Assembly (NCBI GenBank): GCA_964519245.1
Contig: CAZFLK010000009.1
Location: 1 to 64,000, forward strand
Direction: 5' to 3'
DNA from: JAYPEY01 sp964519245
GTDB lineage: Bacteria; Verrucomicrobiota; Verrucomicrobiia; Limisphaerales; JAYPEY01
DNA: 64,000 nt
Part shown: positions 21,231 to 31,538 of the stretch, one piece after another
Numbering within the stretch: the first letter of the stretch is position 1
How the letters are laid out: every line of letters begins with the position of its first letter
Notes under the pieces: generated by a model
Seen by the model: only the letters and a program-made list of their open reading frames with translations
Told to the model about the DNA's origin: nothing
The model's database searches: none
Program-made: the position numbers and the translations under genes

Positions 21231-24200
21231 TTACCAGCCTCCCCGGTAATTGCGATCCGCTTCCACCCATGCCGGTTGCGGCGGAATGGGATTGGTGCCA
21301 AAGGGCAATTCCTCGTCGGTGTTGACCCGGTTACCCGCGGGATCGACAATCGTCGGGGTCACAAAAATGATCAGGTTCTTTTTGCTGGTCGACTTCGACT
21401 CGGAACGGAAGAGTCTGCCCATGAGCGGGAGGTCGCCCAGCACCGGGATGCGGTCCTTGACATTACGCACATCCTCGGCAATCAAGCCGCCCAGGACAAT
21501 TGTCTGGCCGTCCCAGATGATGGCGCTGGTCACCACACTGCGAACACGAAAGCGGGGCAAGGCGAGAATACCCTGCAAGGGGACGCCGACCGCGCCCGCG
21601 GCCACGGATTGCGCCTGCGGCACGAAAGGACCTGGATCATCAAATCCGATGAACTCGGTGAAGTTCGGAATCAATGTCATCTGGACCGAAAAGCCATCCG
21701 AGGAAACGTAAGGCAACACGTCGAGCGTCGGACCCAACGGAACGGATACGGGTTGGAAGCTGATCTGAGCGCCGATGGCGCCGCCGCCGCCGAAACCACC
21801 GCCAGCGCCGCCGCCGCCACCGCCGGCCGAAGTTTGCTGGGCGTTGCCGCCCGTCGGAATCGAGGCCAGGTCAATCACGGCAACCTGCGCCTGACGACCG
21901 GAGAGCGTGGTCACGCGGGGAGCGGACAAGACATCGACGCCATCGCGATTCTCCAGTGCATGGAGCACAACCTTGAACTGCGGATCGGTTAGGATGCCGG
22001 TCAAGGAAGCCAACGTTGGCATGGATCCCTGACCGCCGCCGATACCGATCTGGTTGCGCACACCCGCGGTCAGGAAGCTGTCGGATGCCTGAGGCGGAAC
22101 CAATGTTCCCAACTGCGCACCCTGTTGGTTGCCGCCGCCGGCGCCGCCGGCGCCGCCCTGCCCTACTACGCCGGGCACACCGGGAAATGTTCCCACAGGG
22201 TTGGCGCGACTCGGCTGCCCCGCAAAGGAAGGCTGGGTGCCGCCGGAACCGATGAGTCCGCTACCCAGAATGATGTTGCCCAGGAACCAGTCGAATCCAA
22301 TTCCCCGATTATCCTGCTGGGTGACTTCAGCAAACTTCGCCTCGATGGTCACCATCGGTGGAGACAAGCTGAGAATTTCAATGGCGTTCTGGATGATCTC
22401 GAGATCCTGTATCGAGGCCCGTACCATCAGGACACCGTTGCGGTCATTGAAGAAGACCTGGGTTTGAGGCCCAAGGTTGACGCCCGAGGCGCCAAAGAAA
22501 CCGCGGACCATGTTGGCAATCTCGGACACCGCATTGGTGCGGGTCACAAAGCGAAGTCCACCGCCGCCGCCGCCACCGCCGCCGCCGCCGCCTGCCGCGC
22601 CGCCGCCGCCGCCGCCTGCTCCGCCGCCGCCTGCTCCGCCGCCGCCTGCTCCAGTCACTGACACTCGCGGAATCGCAAAGCCGCCACCACCGCCGCCTTG
22701 GCCGCCGCCTTGGCCGCCGCCCTGACCGCCGCCACCGCCGCCCTGGCCGCCGCCGCCGCCGCCCTGACCACCACCACCGCCACCGCCACCGACGGAGAAG
22801 GAGGTGATGTCGAGGCCGGTAACGCTTTCAAGACCCTGCATGAAGGTGTTCGGATCCACCTTGAAGATGCGGGTGAACAGTTGCGGGGAATCGGTGGACT
22901 TCTGCGTGAACACAACCGCGTAGTCTTCGACAATCATCTTGATCGGCTCCGAGGCCGTCTTGGTGATGGCGTCGATGGCATCAATCAAAAGAAGATCATG
23001 AATGGGCGGATCAATTCGGATAAGAATTTCCGTTTCGAGGTCGATGGCCTCGATGCCGCCGGCGTCAGCGCCGCCGATGGGCTGACCAAAGGCGTCCAGT
23101 GGCTGAAGGCCCGGAGCTGCGCCGGGCAGACCGCCGAAGGGGTCGGCTCCGAACGGATCTTCTCCGCCGCCCAGAGCGGGATCACCGGGTATACCGCCGC
23201 CGCCGCCACCCGTGCCGGTAGGGGCATCATCCAGGTAAGGATTGATGATGAAGTTGATGCCCTTTCCAGACGGATCCTTGGCTCGCACTTCATCGGCCAG
23301 GAAGCGGACAACCTCGCCAAGGGGAAGCTCGGGAAACTCCAGCTTGTCGATGGTGATCGTATTCAGCTTGCGCAGAATTGCCTGACGACGGCGACTGGTT
23401 GTGTTGACCGTGTTCGTGCGAAAATAGGGATTCGGCTCCGGCAGCGCGGCGCTCTTGAGCGGCAACCCCTCATTCCAGGAACGCTCAACTTCCACCAGAC
23501 GCTCTTTCTGCATCGCGTCGCGTTTGCGCGCCTCATCGCCATACTCGGCCTCCTGAATGAGGCTCAGATAGTAGTAGGCGGGCTTGGCGGCGGGGTCCAT
23601 TTCAATGGCCTGGCGCAGCTTTTTCTTGGCCTCATCGAGGAGCCGCATCTCGTAGAGCATCTTGCCATCTTGAATCAGGGCCGACACCTCAACCTTCTTG
23701 GCCCGATAGGCGGGCAACTTGTCGACGACATCCTGACTCGGCATGTACGGCTCATGCTCTTTCTCGGTGGCCAGAACGTACGCCTTCTGGTCTCGCGCGG
23801 TGGCGCTTTTCGGATCAAACTTGAGCAGTTTATCCATCTGGTTCGCGGCGGCCGGGAAGTCGCGTTGCTCGAAGCTGGCCTGAGAAAGAGCAAGCCTTGA
23901 TTGGGTCAACCCTTCGATGGCCGCACGATACTCGGCCTCGACATTGACACCGCCCAACCGATCAACCAAGCGAGTGGACTCCTCATATAAGAGCGCCGCC
24001 GCCTCGTAGTCTCCCTCATTCTGAAGGCCTTGAGCCTTGGCGATGTTCGCCTTGAGCAAAAGAGTGGTTTCCTGTCTCCGCAGAGCCTCTTCCTCGGCGG
24101 CCTTGACCGGGTCAATCTGCGCCATCAGCGCGCCTCCGGAAAGGGCCAAACCAAGCAGGCTAAGAATCAATGGGATTAACCGCGGGTGTTTGCTGGATCT

Positions 24201-24257
24201 ACGAATCGATGGACAACGCATAAGTAAGTTGGTCTGGTCCGGTTTGGGTCGGGTCAC
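21231..24257 (-). CDS. Outer-membrane secretin of pilus/type II secretion type (Amuc_1098-like), Gly-rich
   Basis: The 1008-residue protein has a signal peptide near residues 27-46 (LIPLILSLLGLALSGGALMAQ). A TPR/coiled-coil region covers about 50-260, N-domains follow, and the secretin channel domain is C-terminal. The secretin signatures are clear: VDVLSAPRVTTLSGRQAQV, VPVLGDLPLMGRLFRSE (written here as IPVLGDLPLMG) and KKNLIIFVTPTIVDP. Low-complexity poly-Gly runs interrupt it at about 350-362, 485-567 and 825-845. It is larger than a typical PilQ. It would form the outer-membrane pore of the pilus-like machine encoded just upstream. Its start overlaps the preceding stop (ATGA, 24254..24257). 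The order PilM-type, Amuc_1100-type, Amuc_1099-type, secretin matches the Akkermansia locus known from the literature. Confidence 0.9.
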   Translation of the reverse strand: MTRPKPDQTNLLMRCPSIRRSSKHPRLIPLILSLLGLALSGGALMAQIDPVKAAEEEALRRQETTLLLKANIAKAQGLQNEGDYEAAALLYEESTRLVDRLGGVNVEAEYRAAIEGLTQSRLALSQASFEQRDFPAAANQMDKLLKFDPKSATARDQKAYVLATEKEHEPYMPSQDVVDKLPAYRAKKVEVSALIQDGKMLYEMRLLDEAKKKLRQAIEMDPAAKPAYYYLSLIQEAEYGDEARKRDAMQKERLVEVERSWNEGLPLKSAALPEPNPYFRTNTVNTTSRRRQAILRKLNTITIDKLEFPELPLGEVVRFLADEVRAKDPSGKGINFIINPYLDDAPTGTGGGGGGIPGDPALGGGEDPFGADPFGGLPGAAPGLQPLDAFGQPIGGADAGGIEAIDLETEILIRIDPPIHDLLLIDAIDAITKTASEPIKMIVEDYAVVFTQKSTDSPQLFTRIFKVDPNTFMQGLESVTGLDITSFSVGGGGGGGGQGGGGGGQGGGGGGQGGGQGGGQGGGGGGFAIPRVSVTGAGGGGAGGGGAGGGGGGAAGGGGGGGGGGGGLRFVTRTNAVSEIANMVRGFFGASGVNLGPQTQVFFNDRNGVLMVRASIQDLEIIQNAIEILSLSPPMVTIEAKFAEVTQQDNRGIGFDWFLGNIILGSGLIGSGGTQPSFAGQPSRANPVGTFPGVPGVVGQGGAGGAGGGNQQGAQLGTLVPPQASDSFLTAGVRNQIGIGGGQGSMPTLASLTGILTDPQFKVVLHALENRDGVDVLSAPRVTTLSGRQAQVAVIDLASIPTGGNAQQTSAGGGGGGAGGGFGGGGAIGAQISFQPVSVPLGPTLDVLPYVSSDGFSVQMTLIPNFTEFIGFDDPGPFVPQAQSVAAGAVGVPLQGILALPRFRVRSVVTSAIIWDGQTIVLGGLIAEDVRNVKDRIPVLGDLPLMGRLFRSESKSTSKKNLIIFVTPTIVDPAGNRVNTDEELPFGTNPIPPQPAWVEADRNYRGGW

Positions 24258-25111
24258 GGCACAGGCGCCGTGTTGGAATCAATGGGGATCTCGTACCGCT
24301 TCCCGTTGCGCACGGCGGACAATACAACCAGCGTCTCCGAGATGGCAACGATATTGTAACGTTCCCCTTCGAGAGTGATCTCATCGCCCTCGCGCTTGGC
24401 TTTGAAGTCGGTGTCAGCGACATCGTAGCGAAGGTCTACAAGATGGGAACGGACGTCTTCGTAGGGCGCGTCCACTGCCAAGGCAATGGTATCGACCATG
24501 TCCTGGCCATCCGTGTCGCGCATCCCGAGCACAAATCCGGTTGGGCTTACCGGATCACCTTCGACGCCCTTGAGATACATTTCCACGGTCTGTTCCCCAT
24601 ATGGCCATTCACCCAATTTGCCATCAATGCCGGCGTATTTGCCGACCGGGCGAGGCGGACGCCCGCGCTTGGAGACGGCATCCTGCTGATGAAACTTGAA
24701 CGAGTAGCGCATTCGCTCCGGGTTGTTCCCGACCGGCTTGTCGAAGCTGATGGTGAAAAGCAGGGGCTTGATGCCGGTGACCGTCAGCGCGCCTACCCCG
24801 GCCTCGGAACCTTCCCGAACGGGGAATCGGAGGCCCGCGGCGGTTTCTTTCCAAAGAACCGGGTTGAACAGCCGATGCTCCCCGTCAATCTGCGTCGGGG
24901 GCGGGTTCGAAATCACCGACAGCCTGCTTTCAAGGCCGGCGGCGACGTCGTAGTTGACGCTGGAACCGCCGGAGGAACCGGCTTCGAAGTCCGCCTGCAG
25001 CTCCTTCTTGACCTTGTTGACTTTGACGGTCAGGAGGCCGGCGGCTGCGGCGAGACCGATCAACACAATGCTCAGAATGATCTTCTCGTAATGACGCTTG
25101 AGGAATCCCAT
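24254..25111 (-). CDS. Membrane-anchored pilus-locus protein (Amuc_1099-like, PilP position)
   Basis: The 285-residue protein has one N-terminal membrane segment (ILSIVLIGLAAAAGLLTV, residues about 11-28), then a short coiled-coil-prone stretch and a periplasmic body of beta-rich wording (EGDEITLEGERYNIVAISET). Basic residues precede the membrane segment, so the bulk should lie outside the cytoplasm. It sits between the Amuc_1100-like gene (6-bp gap) and the secretin (4-bp overlap), the place that Amuc_1099 holds in Akkermansia and PilP holds in type IV pilus operons. I assign it by position and architecture and not by a diagnostic motif. A role linking the inner-membrane complex to the secretin is inference. 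Confidence 0.65.
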   Translation of the reverse strand: MGFLKRHYEKIILSIVLIGLAAAAGLLTVKVNKVKKELQADFEAGSSGGSSVNYDVAAGLESRLSVISNPPPTQIDGEHRLFNPVLWKETAAGLRFPVREGSEAGVGALTVTGIKPLLFTISFDKPVGNNPERMRYSFKFHQQDAVSKRGRPPRPVGKYAGIDGKLGEWPYGEQTVEMYLKGVEGDPVSPTGFVLGMRDTDGQDMVDTIALAVDAPYEDVRSHLVDLRYDVADTDFKAKREGDEITLEGERYNIVAISETLVVLSAVRNGKRYEIPIDSNTAPVP

Positions 25112-25117
25112 GACGGT

Positions 25118-26101
<984 letters not shown>

Positions 26102-26125
26102 GACGGGAAATCGTTTCGCTCGAGT

Positions 26126-27937
26126 TCAATAGACCGTGACGGGGTCTTTCAGACGAATGCGTATCTTGAACGTGAACGTCAAATCGGTGTCTTCCGCAGG
26201 CGTGATGCCTTGCAGCTGAGTGCCGGCGGCGACGAACAGTTCGGTGTTGGCGGTGATGGCGCCCTGCAACGCGAACGCAAACTCGTCATTGGCGGCCGGG
26301 GCCCTCTGCTTGAGGTTGACCGCCCGAAAGGTGACATCGACGTAGTGAACGGTGCTCGGGCCGAGATACGCTTGCTGCGCCTTCTGCGCAGCCCCCATCT
26401 GGGATTGGAACCGCACTTGCTGAGGCGCTGCGGCTCCGCCGCCCGAAGCCGTGGTCGGACGCGTCAAAAGCGGGATGAAGTCCTCAATCCAGACGCCGGC
26501 ATGGCTGACGTTGGCTCCTTCCCCGAGTGTTTGGCTCTTTTCAAAATCCAACAAGAGGTCGCGGAACTTGCTGAGAGTCTGGCTCCAATAAACCCGGCTG
26601 TCGACGATCGCAAACTGCTCTTCCGCCATCGTCTTGTTGTCAGTCATCGCCTTGATGGCGCTATCCAAGGCCTGCTTTTTCTGCTTGAGAGGGGCCAATT
26701 CCTTGGTCATGTCCTCCAATTGGCGCGCTTTGGCCGCACGGACACGGTCATAAAAGAAGCCGTAGGCGAAGACGACCAGCAACAGGCTGACGACCGCGGA
26801 GATGAAATAGGGCTTCTTTTGCTGGAACGCCACCCGGGACTGGTGGCTTTTCGGCATCAGGTTCAGATTGACCGGGCATTGCGCCAGATTTCGGATTCCC
26901 AATCCAACCACCTCGCCCATGCTGTGAGCCACGGCGGACAATCCCTCCAGATCCAATTCCTCGTCCAATTCGATGTGCACGAACGGATTCAGATAATCGA
27001 CCGGAACATTGAGCTTTTCTGCGAAAAACTGGGAGGCGTAGGCCATGACGGAAGCGCCGCCAGCCAGATACAAGCGCAGCGGCGTCGTCCCCCCCTGCTG
27101 CCCGCGGTAGAATTGAATCGTTTGATTCATCTGGATGTGCAGGCGCGTCATCACCTGACGGGCGATCTTGGAAACCGCGGCCGCATTGGGGTCGTCCGGT
27201 TCCTCGTACGCCCCACCCAGGCTGACGAATCCGACTTCGATCTTCAGCCGTTCCGCCTCATCGAAGGTCATCCCCATTTCCGAGGCAAAATCCTGAGTAA
27301 TGGCATTGGCCCCGATGTTGATGCTGCGGGCGAAGACCTGCTCCCCCTCAAAGAACAGCAGGTTGCTGGTTTTGGCGCCGATATCGAGGAGCATCGTGCA
27401 ACCTTCCTCGTCGCCATAATTGTAGCGAAAGGTATTGCAAAGAGCGGCGGCGGAAACGTCCACCAACTGGACTTCCAGACCGGCTTCGCTGGCCAGGGAA
27501 AACAGGCCCTCGACGATGTCCTGCTTGATCGCGACCAGCAAGACCTCCAGTTCACCGGAAGCCGTGCTGCCCATGATCTGGTAGTCCCAGACAACCTCAT
27601 CCAAGGGGAACGGCACGTTCTGCTGCGCCTCGTACTGAATGATTTGGGACACCTTGGCCGTATCGACGGCTGGCAACTTGACAAATTTGGAGAAGACGTG
27701 GAACCCGGCCGCGCAAATGTTGATGCTGCGCGACTGGAAGCCATAGGCATCCAACGTTTCCTGAATGGCGGCCAGCAGGACGTCATGCCGCGCAGAATCC
27801 TTGGAGCCGTCCAAGCCCAGCGATCGCTGCGCATAACGCATTAACCTCAACGAGCCGGACTCACTCGGTTCAAACTCCGCCAACTTGAGCGTTCCCGCGC
27901 CAAGATCGCCGCAAATAAATGACTTCGATTTAAGCAT
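26126..27937 (-). CDS. PilM-PilN fusion protein (Amuc_1101-like)
   Basis: The 603-residue protein starts with an actin-like PilM/FtsA-type ATPase domain (about 1-345). Visible are FICGDLGAGTLKLAEFE at the N-terminus, CTMLLDIGAKTSNLLFFE for the phosphate-2 loop and LYLAGGASVMAYASQF near the end of the fold. A linker leads to one membrane segment (ISAVVSLLLVVFAYGFFY, about 375-393). A coiled-coil stretch and a PilN-like periplasmic domain ending RIRLKDPVTVY follow. In most type IV pilus operons PilM (cytoplasmic) and PilN (bitopic) are separate; here they are one chain. It is the first gene of the pilus-like operon. Start ATG 27937 gives a normal PilM N-terminus. Confidence 0.8.
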   Translation of the reverse strand: MLKSKSFICGDLGAGTLKLAEFEPSESGSLRLMRYAQRSLGLDGSKDSARHDVLLAAIQETLDAYGFQSRSINICAAGFHVFSKFVKLPAVDTAKVSQIIQYEAQQNVPFPLDEVVWDYQIMGSTASGELEVLLVAIKQDIVEGLFSLASEAGLEVQLVDVSAAALCNTFRYNYGDEEGCTMLLDIGAKTSNLLFFEGEQVFARSINIGANAITQDFASEMGMTFDEAERLKIEVGFVSLGGAYEEPDDPNAAAVSKIARQVMTRLHIQMNQTIQFYRGQQGGTTPLRLYLAGGASVMAYASQFFAEKLNVPVDYLNPFVHIELDEELDLEGLSAVAHSMGEVVGLGIRNLAQCPVNLNLMPKSHQSRVAFQQKKPYFISAVVSLLLVVFAYGFFYDRVRAAKARQLEDMTKELAPLKQKKQALDSAIKAMTDNKTMAEEQFAIVDSRVYWSQTLSKFRDLLLDFEKSQTLGEGANVSHAGVWIEDFIPLLTRPTTASGGGAAAPQQVRFQSQMGAAQKAQQAYLGPSTVHYVDVTFRAVNLKQRAPAANDEFAFALQGAITANTELFVAAGTQLQGITPAEDTDLTFTFKIRIRLKDPVTVY

Positions 27938-28080
27938 TTAACCCATCAACTTCGTCCCCACAGGAACACGCCAAAACATCGCAATGACAACCGCATCAAC
28001 GGTTTTTGTGAGAGCCGAACGTGCTGGTTACTTAAAATCCAACAAGCGGTCAAACAAAAATCCCCGTTCACCAACCCGGA
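27938..28080. promoter_or_regulatory. Probable promoter region of the pilus-like operon
   Basis: This 143-bp space lies between the end of the UDP-glucuronate decarboxylase gene and the start of the pilus operon, both on the minus strand. A TTGACC hexamer (28053..28048, minus) resembles a -35 box, but I see no convincing -10 at the right distance. A short AACCG/CGGTT hairpin near 27990..28006 lacks a T tract. No gene is visible. Confidence 0.25.
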
Positions 28081-29058
28081 TCACGCGACAAGCTTCGCGC
28101 GAAAGTATTCAATAGTGGCCGCCAAGCCGTCTTCCAGGGAAACCTTGGGCGTCCACTGCAACAGATTTCGAGCCCGGGTGATGTCGGGCTGTCGTTGTTT
28201 CGGATCGTCTTCCGGAAGCGGCTTGAACACCGTACCGCTCTGGGATCCGGTCTGCCTGACGACCTCTTCCGCAAACTCCAACATGGTCATCTCGTGGGGG
28301 TTCCCGATGTTCACCGGCATGTGATTGTTCACCAGCATCAACCGGTAGATCCCCTCGATCAAATCCGAGCAATAGCAGAAACTGCGGGTCTGCTTGCCGT
28401 CGCCAAACACCGTCAAGGCCTTGCCCTCCAAGGCCTGGCTGATGAAGGCGGGCACGACCCGACCATCGTTGGCCCGCATCCGGGGGCCGTACGTGTTGAA
28501 AATTCGGACGATGCGGGTATCGACGCCGTGTTCGCGGTGATAGGCCATGGTCAACGCCTCGGCAAAACGCTTGGCCTCATCGTAGCATCCCCGCGGCCCC
28601 AGGGTGTTCACATTGCCCCAATAGTCCTCGGTCTGGGGGTGCACCAGCGGATCGCCGTAGACTTCCGACGTCGACGCCAGGAGGAAACGGGCGTTCTTGA
28701 TCTTGGCGAGTCCCAAGGCCTTGTGCGTTCCCAACGAACCCACCTTCAGGGTCTGAATGGGCAATTCAAGATAATCGATGGGACTGGCGGGCGAGGCAAA
28801 ATGCCAGACGTAATCCACCGGTTTATCGAGAAAAATAAACTCGGTGACATCCTGTTCGATGAATTTGAACCTGGGGTTGCCGCCAAGGTGGGCGATATTG
28901 TCGAACGAACCCGTGACAAAGTTGTCGATGCCCACCACCTGGTGGCCTCGCTCGAGCAGCAGATCGACCAGATGCGAGCCCAGAAAGCCGGCGGCGCCGG
29001 TCACGACGGACGTCGGTTCACCAGAGATTTCGTTGGCTTTCTGTTCAGCGTCGGGCAT
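28081..29058 (-). CDS. UDP-glucuronate decarboxylase (NAD-dependent sugar epimerase family)
   Basis: The 325-residue protein is an extended short-chain dehydrogenase. TGAAGFLGSH at about 20-29 is the glycine-rich NAD site, and Tyr159/Lys163 form the YxxxK pair in GCYDEAKRFAEA. The stretch NTYGPRMRANDGRVVPAFIS is typical of UDP-glucuronate decarboxylases, which convert UDP-glucuronate to UDP-xylose. The length fits the family. It probably supplies a nucleotide sugar for the exopolysaccharide made with the downstream glycosylphosphotransferase system encoded at 29242..32512. The start at ATG 29058 leaves about 15 residues before the NAD motif. Related UDP-sugar epimerases are the main alternative, but the GPRGCYDEAKR wording favours the decarboxylase. 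Confidence 0.85.
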   Translation of the reverse strand: MPDAEQKANEISGEPTSVVTGAAGFLGSHLVDLLLERGHQVVGIDNFVTGSFDNIAHLGGNPRFKFIEQDVTEFIFLDKPVDYVWHFASPASPIDYLELPIQTLKVGSLGTHKALGLAKIKNARFLLASTSEVYGDPLVHPQTEDYWGNVNTLGPRGCYDEAKRFAEALTMAYHREHGVDTRIVRIFNTYGPRMRANDGRVVPAFISQALEGKALTVFGDGKQTRSFCYCSDLIEGIYRLMLVNNHMPVNIGNPHEMTMLEFAEEVVRQTGSQSGTVFKPLPEDDPKQRQPDITRARNLLQWTPKVSLEDGLAATIEYFRAKLVA

Positions 29059-29241
29059 GGCGCGGACTGCGGTCGCGAGGGAGGCGGTAATAGACCCGTT
29101 GCATATTCAAAATTCAATCCAAATCTGAACAAAAACATCTTGCGGCGCGCCAAGCGCAACGAAGCCGCCAATCATGCAACCTCCCAGCCGGATTCTGTGC
29201 CTTCAATGCCCTAAAGTCCGGTTCAACCGGCGCCGTTGGGT

Positions 29242-30639
29242 CTACTTGGCGCCCGCGCCATTCAGCACCGCCGGAACCGTGCGCAGCAGAATCTTCAAAT
29301 CCAGCCACAACGACCAATTGTCGATGTATTCCAAGTCCAGCCGGACCCAGTCCTTGAAATCCGTCACATCGCTCCGCCCGCTGACCTGCCACAGGCAGGT
29401 CAGCCCGGGTCTGACGCTCAATCGCCTCCGATGCGCGAGATCGTTGAATCGCCTGGTCTCATCAACCGGCAGGGGGCGGGGACCGACCAGGCTCATCTCA
29501 CCGCGCAGCACATTCCAAAGTTGCGGCAGTTCATCGATGCTGTACTTCCGCAAGTATCGGCCCAACCGCGTTATTCGGGGATCATCCGAGACCTTGAACA
29601 CCGGTCCTTCCATTTCGTTCAGCGCCGCGAGCTCATCCTTTCGCTGTTCCGCATCCGTGACCATCGTCCTGAACTTGAGCATGGTGAAGGGGCGTCCATT
29701 GAGACCGCTCCGCTTCTGCCGGAAAAGGATCGGCCCCGGGGAAGTGAAACGGATCACCAACGCCGCCGGCAGCATGAAGATGGGCGTGACAATCAACAAC
29801 ATTGCCGCGGCCCCCACGATATCGATGACCTGCTTGGCGAAGGCCTGCCAGGAGTCCTCCGGCGCCGATTGGAAGACCAGCGTCGGCCGACCACAAAAAT
29901 CATCCATTGATGTCCGGGAGATGTTGGTCTTGAAGAAATCGGCCAGCAACCAGGCCTCGACGCCCTCCAACTCGCAGATTTGGACCGCCTTCTCTATCCG
30001 CCCGAACAGGGTATGCCGGGCGCTCAGGATCACACCGTTGGCGGAATGCTCATGCAGCAGATCCTCCAACCGATCAAGCGGTTCCTCGTTCAGATCCAGG
30101 CAGGCGAGAATATCCACTTCATCAGCCGGGTGCCCCTTCAGATCGTCAATCACGCGCGCGGCATCCGCCTCGGTCCCCACCAGGATGACGCGACGGCGGT
30201 ATTGCCCCCGACCCAGTTCGGTGTTGCCCCAGCGCTCCATCAACCAAAGCCGCAAAACCAACAATGCAAAACTGCCCCCGCCAAACAGGATGGGAACCGA
30301 CCGCGCCACGTAATGGGTCTTGAAGATGAACAAGACCAGAATCACTGCGACCGAAGTCAACGCGCAGGCCTTGGCCGCCTGCCAGATTCGGCGGTGGTTG
30401 AGCGAGACCGGTCCGTGGCTGTAGAAGCCCTGTCCCTCCAACACCATCGGACCGATCGGAACGATGATCATCAACAACCAGAAATAGCGCGTGAACGGCT
30501 CGATCGGCGCCAAGCCGGGAATCAAGTCGTTGGGAAACTGGAACCGGGCCAGGTGCGCCACCCAATACGCAATGACAAACAGCCCAGCGTCCATCAACTG
30601 CTGGAACTGCATGCGTATTTGTCGTTGTCGTCGCAACAT
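29242..30639 (-). CDS. Exopolysaccharide polyprenyl glycosylphosphotransferase
   Basis: The 465-residue membrane protein has about five hydrophobic segments. Four are N-terminal; one (VDIVGAAAMLLIVTPIFMLPAA) precedes the catalytic domain. A soluble nucleotide-binding-like domain lies between (RRVILVGTEADAARVI, about 155-170). The bacterial sugar transferase domain has the standard markers: PILFRQKRSGLNGRPF, KYSIDELPQLWNVLRGEMSL, VGPRPLPVDE and PGLTCLWQVSGRS. Enzymes of this type move a sugar-1-phosphate from a nucleotide sugar to undecaprenyl phosphate, the first step of exopolysaccharide or O-antigen assembly at the inner membrane. It lies upstream of the UDP-glucuronate decarboxylase gene on the same strand and downstream of the exosortase pair, a common grouping. 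Confidence 0.9.
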   Translation of the reverse strand: MLRRQRQIRMQFQQLMDAGLFVIAYWVAHLARFQFPNDLIPGLAPIEPFTRYFWLLMIIVPIGPMVLEGQGFYSHGPVSLNHRRIWQAAKACALTSVAVILVLFIFKTHYVARSVPILFGGGSFALLVLRLWLMERWGNTELGRGQYRRRVILVGTEADAARVIDDLKGHPADEVDILACLDLNEEPLDRLEDLLHEHSANGVILSARHTLFGRIEKAVQICELEGVEAWLLADFFKTNISRTSMDDFCGRPTLVFQSAPEDSWQAFAKQVIDIVGAAAMLLIVTPIFMLPAALVIRFTSPGPILFRQKRSGLNGRPFTMLKFRTMVTDAEQRKDELAALNEMEGPVFKVSDDPRITRLGRYLRKYSIDELPQLWNVLRGEMSLVGPRPLPVDETRRFNDLAHRRRLSVRPGLTCLWQVSGRSDVTDFKDWVRLDLEYIDNWSLWLDLKILLRTVPAVLNGAGAK

Positions 30640-30711
30640 GACCGGTCAAAATCCTCGATCCGGATCCGCCAACGAGCGCCCACGGCGGTCACCGAACTCC
30701 CCTACCGCTGA

Positions 30712-30741
30712 AGTATAGGGACGCACGCCCCCCTGCGGCAA
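30712..30741 (-). promoter_or_regulatory. Candidate sigma-70 promoter for the glycosylphosphotransferase gene
   Basis: On the minus strand TTGCCG (30741..30736) and TATACT (30717..30712) are separated by 18 bp, about 72 bp upstream of the ATG at 30639. The -10 matches consensus at 5 of 6 positions, the -35 at 4 of 6. The rest of the 173-bp space (30640..30812) shows no gene. The call rests on pattern only. Confidence 0.35.
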
Positions 30742-30812
30742 GACCGGCGTCGCCTTCGACCGCGCGTCGCCGCGTCGTCCAAGCTTCGCCTGATTGTCCC
30801 CTCCCTGTCTCA

Positions 30813-31538
30813 TCAATCACTCGCCTTGCCCCCGGCCGTCGTCTGGATCCGGGGGATCGCTTCAGCGACAAATTCCCGGATTCGTTGATAGGTCGCGTCC
30901 TCCTCGCCCGGTCGACAGAACGAATAACAGGCGATATACGCCCACCGTTGCAGCTTGCCGCTGGTCAACATTTCGGAAGCCATCCACCACATTCGCTCTC
31001 CGTCCCGGTTCGTCATCCGGTCCTCCGCCACAAACCAATAAACGAACACCGCCCGGAACGTTTGCGCTCCGGCGTCCGTCCTGACCTCCTTCGACCCGAC
31101 CAATTTACGGACGGGCAGATCATAGGGTTGGGGCTCTCCCACCGGAATGACGTCATACATCGCCTCTGCCGCATTCAACCTCCAACCCTGCCCGGTCAGG
31201 CAGTATTGGGGCCGGTGAATACTGGTTCGGTCCGCGCCCATCAGGACCACGGAAAGGACGCAGGTGAAACCATCCTCCGCATCGAACCCTCGCCGGCCAA
31301 AGGAGGTGTCGGCCGGCAACGCCGCCAATTCACCTTCGCTTGCCTCCAGGGGTATCAAAGGCTTGCCCTGGACGGTCTCCGGGAAGAGAATTTCCGCCCG
31401 GTTGGTTCCCGGCAGCGCCGCCACCCGAACTCCCGGCTGGCCCAATTCCTGCGCAGACCGCAAGCGCGCCACCATTCCCGACGCCCCGCCGATGAGACAC
31501 AAACCGACCGCCAGGAGTGTCAGCTTGAACCGTGTCAT
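30813..31538 (-). CDS. EpsI-like exosortase-associated protein (DUF3485 type)
   Basis: The start is ATG 31538, which overlaps the exosortase stop by 4 bp (ATGA); a longer frame from 31643 would add 35 residues of unlikely sequence. The 241-residue product has one N-terminal membrane segment (LTLLAVGLCLIGGASGMVA). Its body carries the EpsI-like hallmark TSIHRPQYCLTGQGW and a late basic segment near the C-terminus. Such proteins are encoded next to or fused to exosortases in exopolysaccharide gene groups. Their biochemical role is not settled. Pairing with the exosortase is strongly supported by the overlap. Confidence 0.75.
   Translation of the reverse strand: MTRFKLTLLAVGLCLIGGASGMVARLRSAQELGQPGVRVAALPGTNRAEILFPETVQGKPLIPLEASEGELAALPADTSFGRRGFDAEDGFTCVLSVVLMGADRTSIHRPQYCLTGQGWRLNAAEAMYDVIPVGEPQPYDLPVRKLVGSKEVRTDAGAQTFRAVFVYWFVAEDRMTNRDGERMWWMASEMLTSGKLQRWAYIACYSFCRPGEEDATYQRIREFVAEAIPRIQTTAGGKASD

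Noticed and set aside
22477..22725. Proline-rich protein on the plus strand
   Set aside because: It is the complement of the poly-Gly codon run in the secretin gene.
27985..28010. Terminator after the UDP-glucuronate decarboxylase gene
   Set aside because: The AACCG/CGGTT stem has only five pairs and no T tract on the relevant strand.
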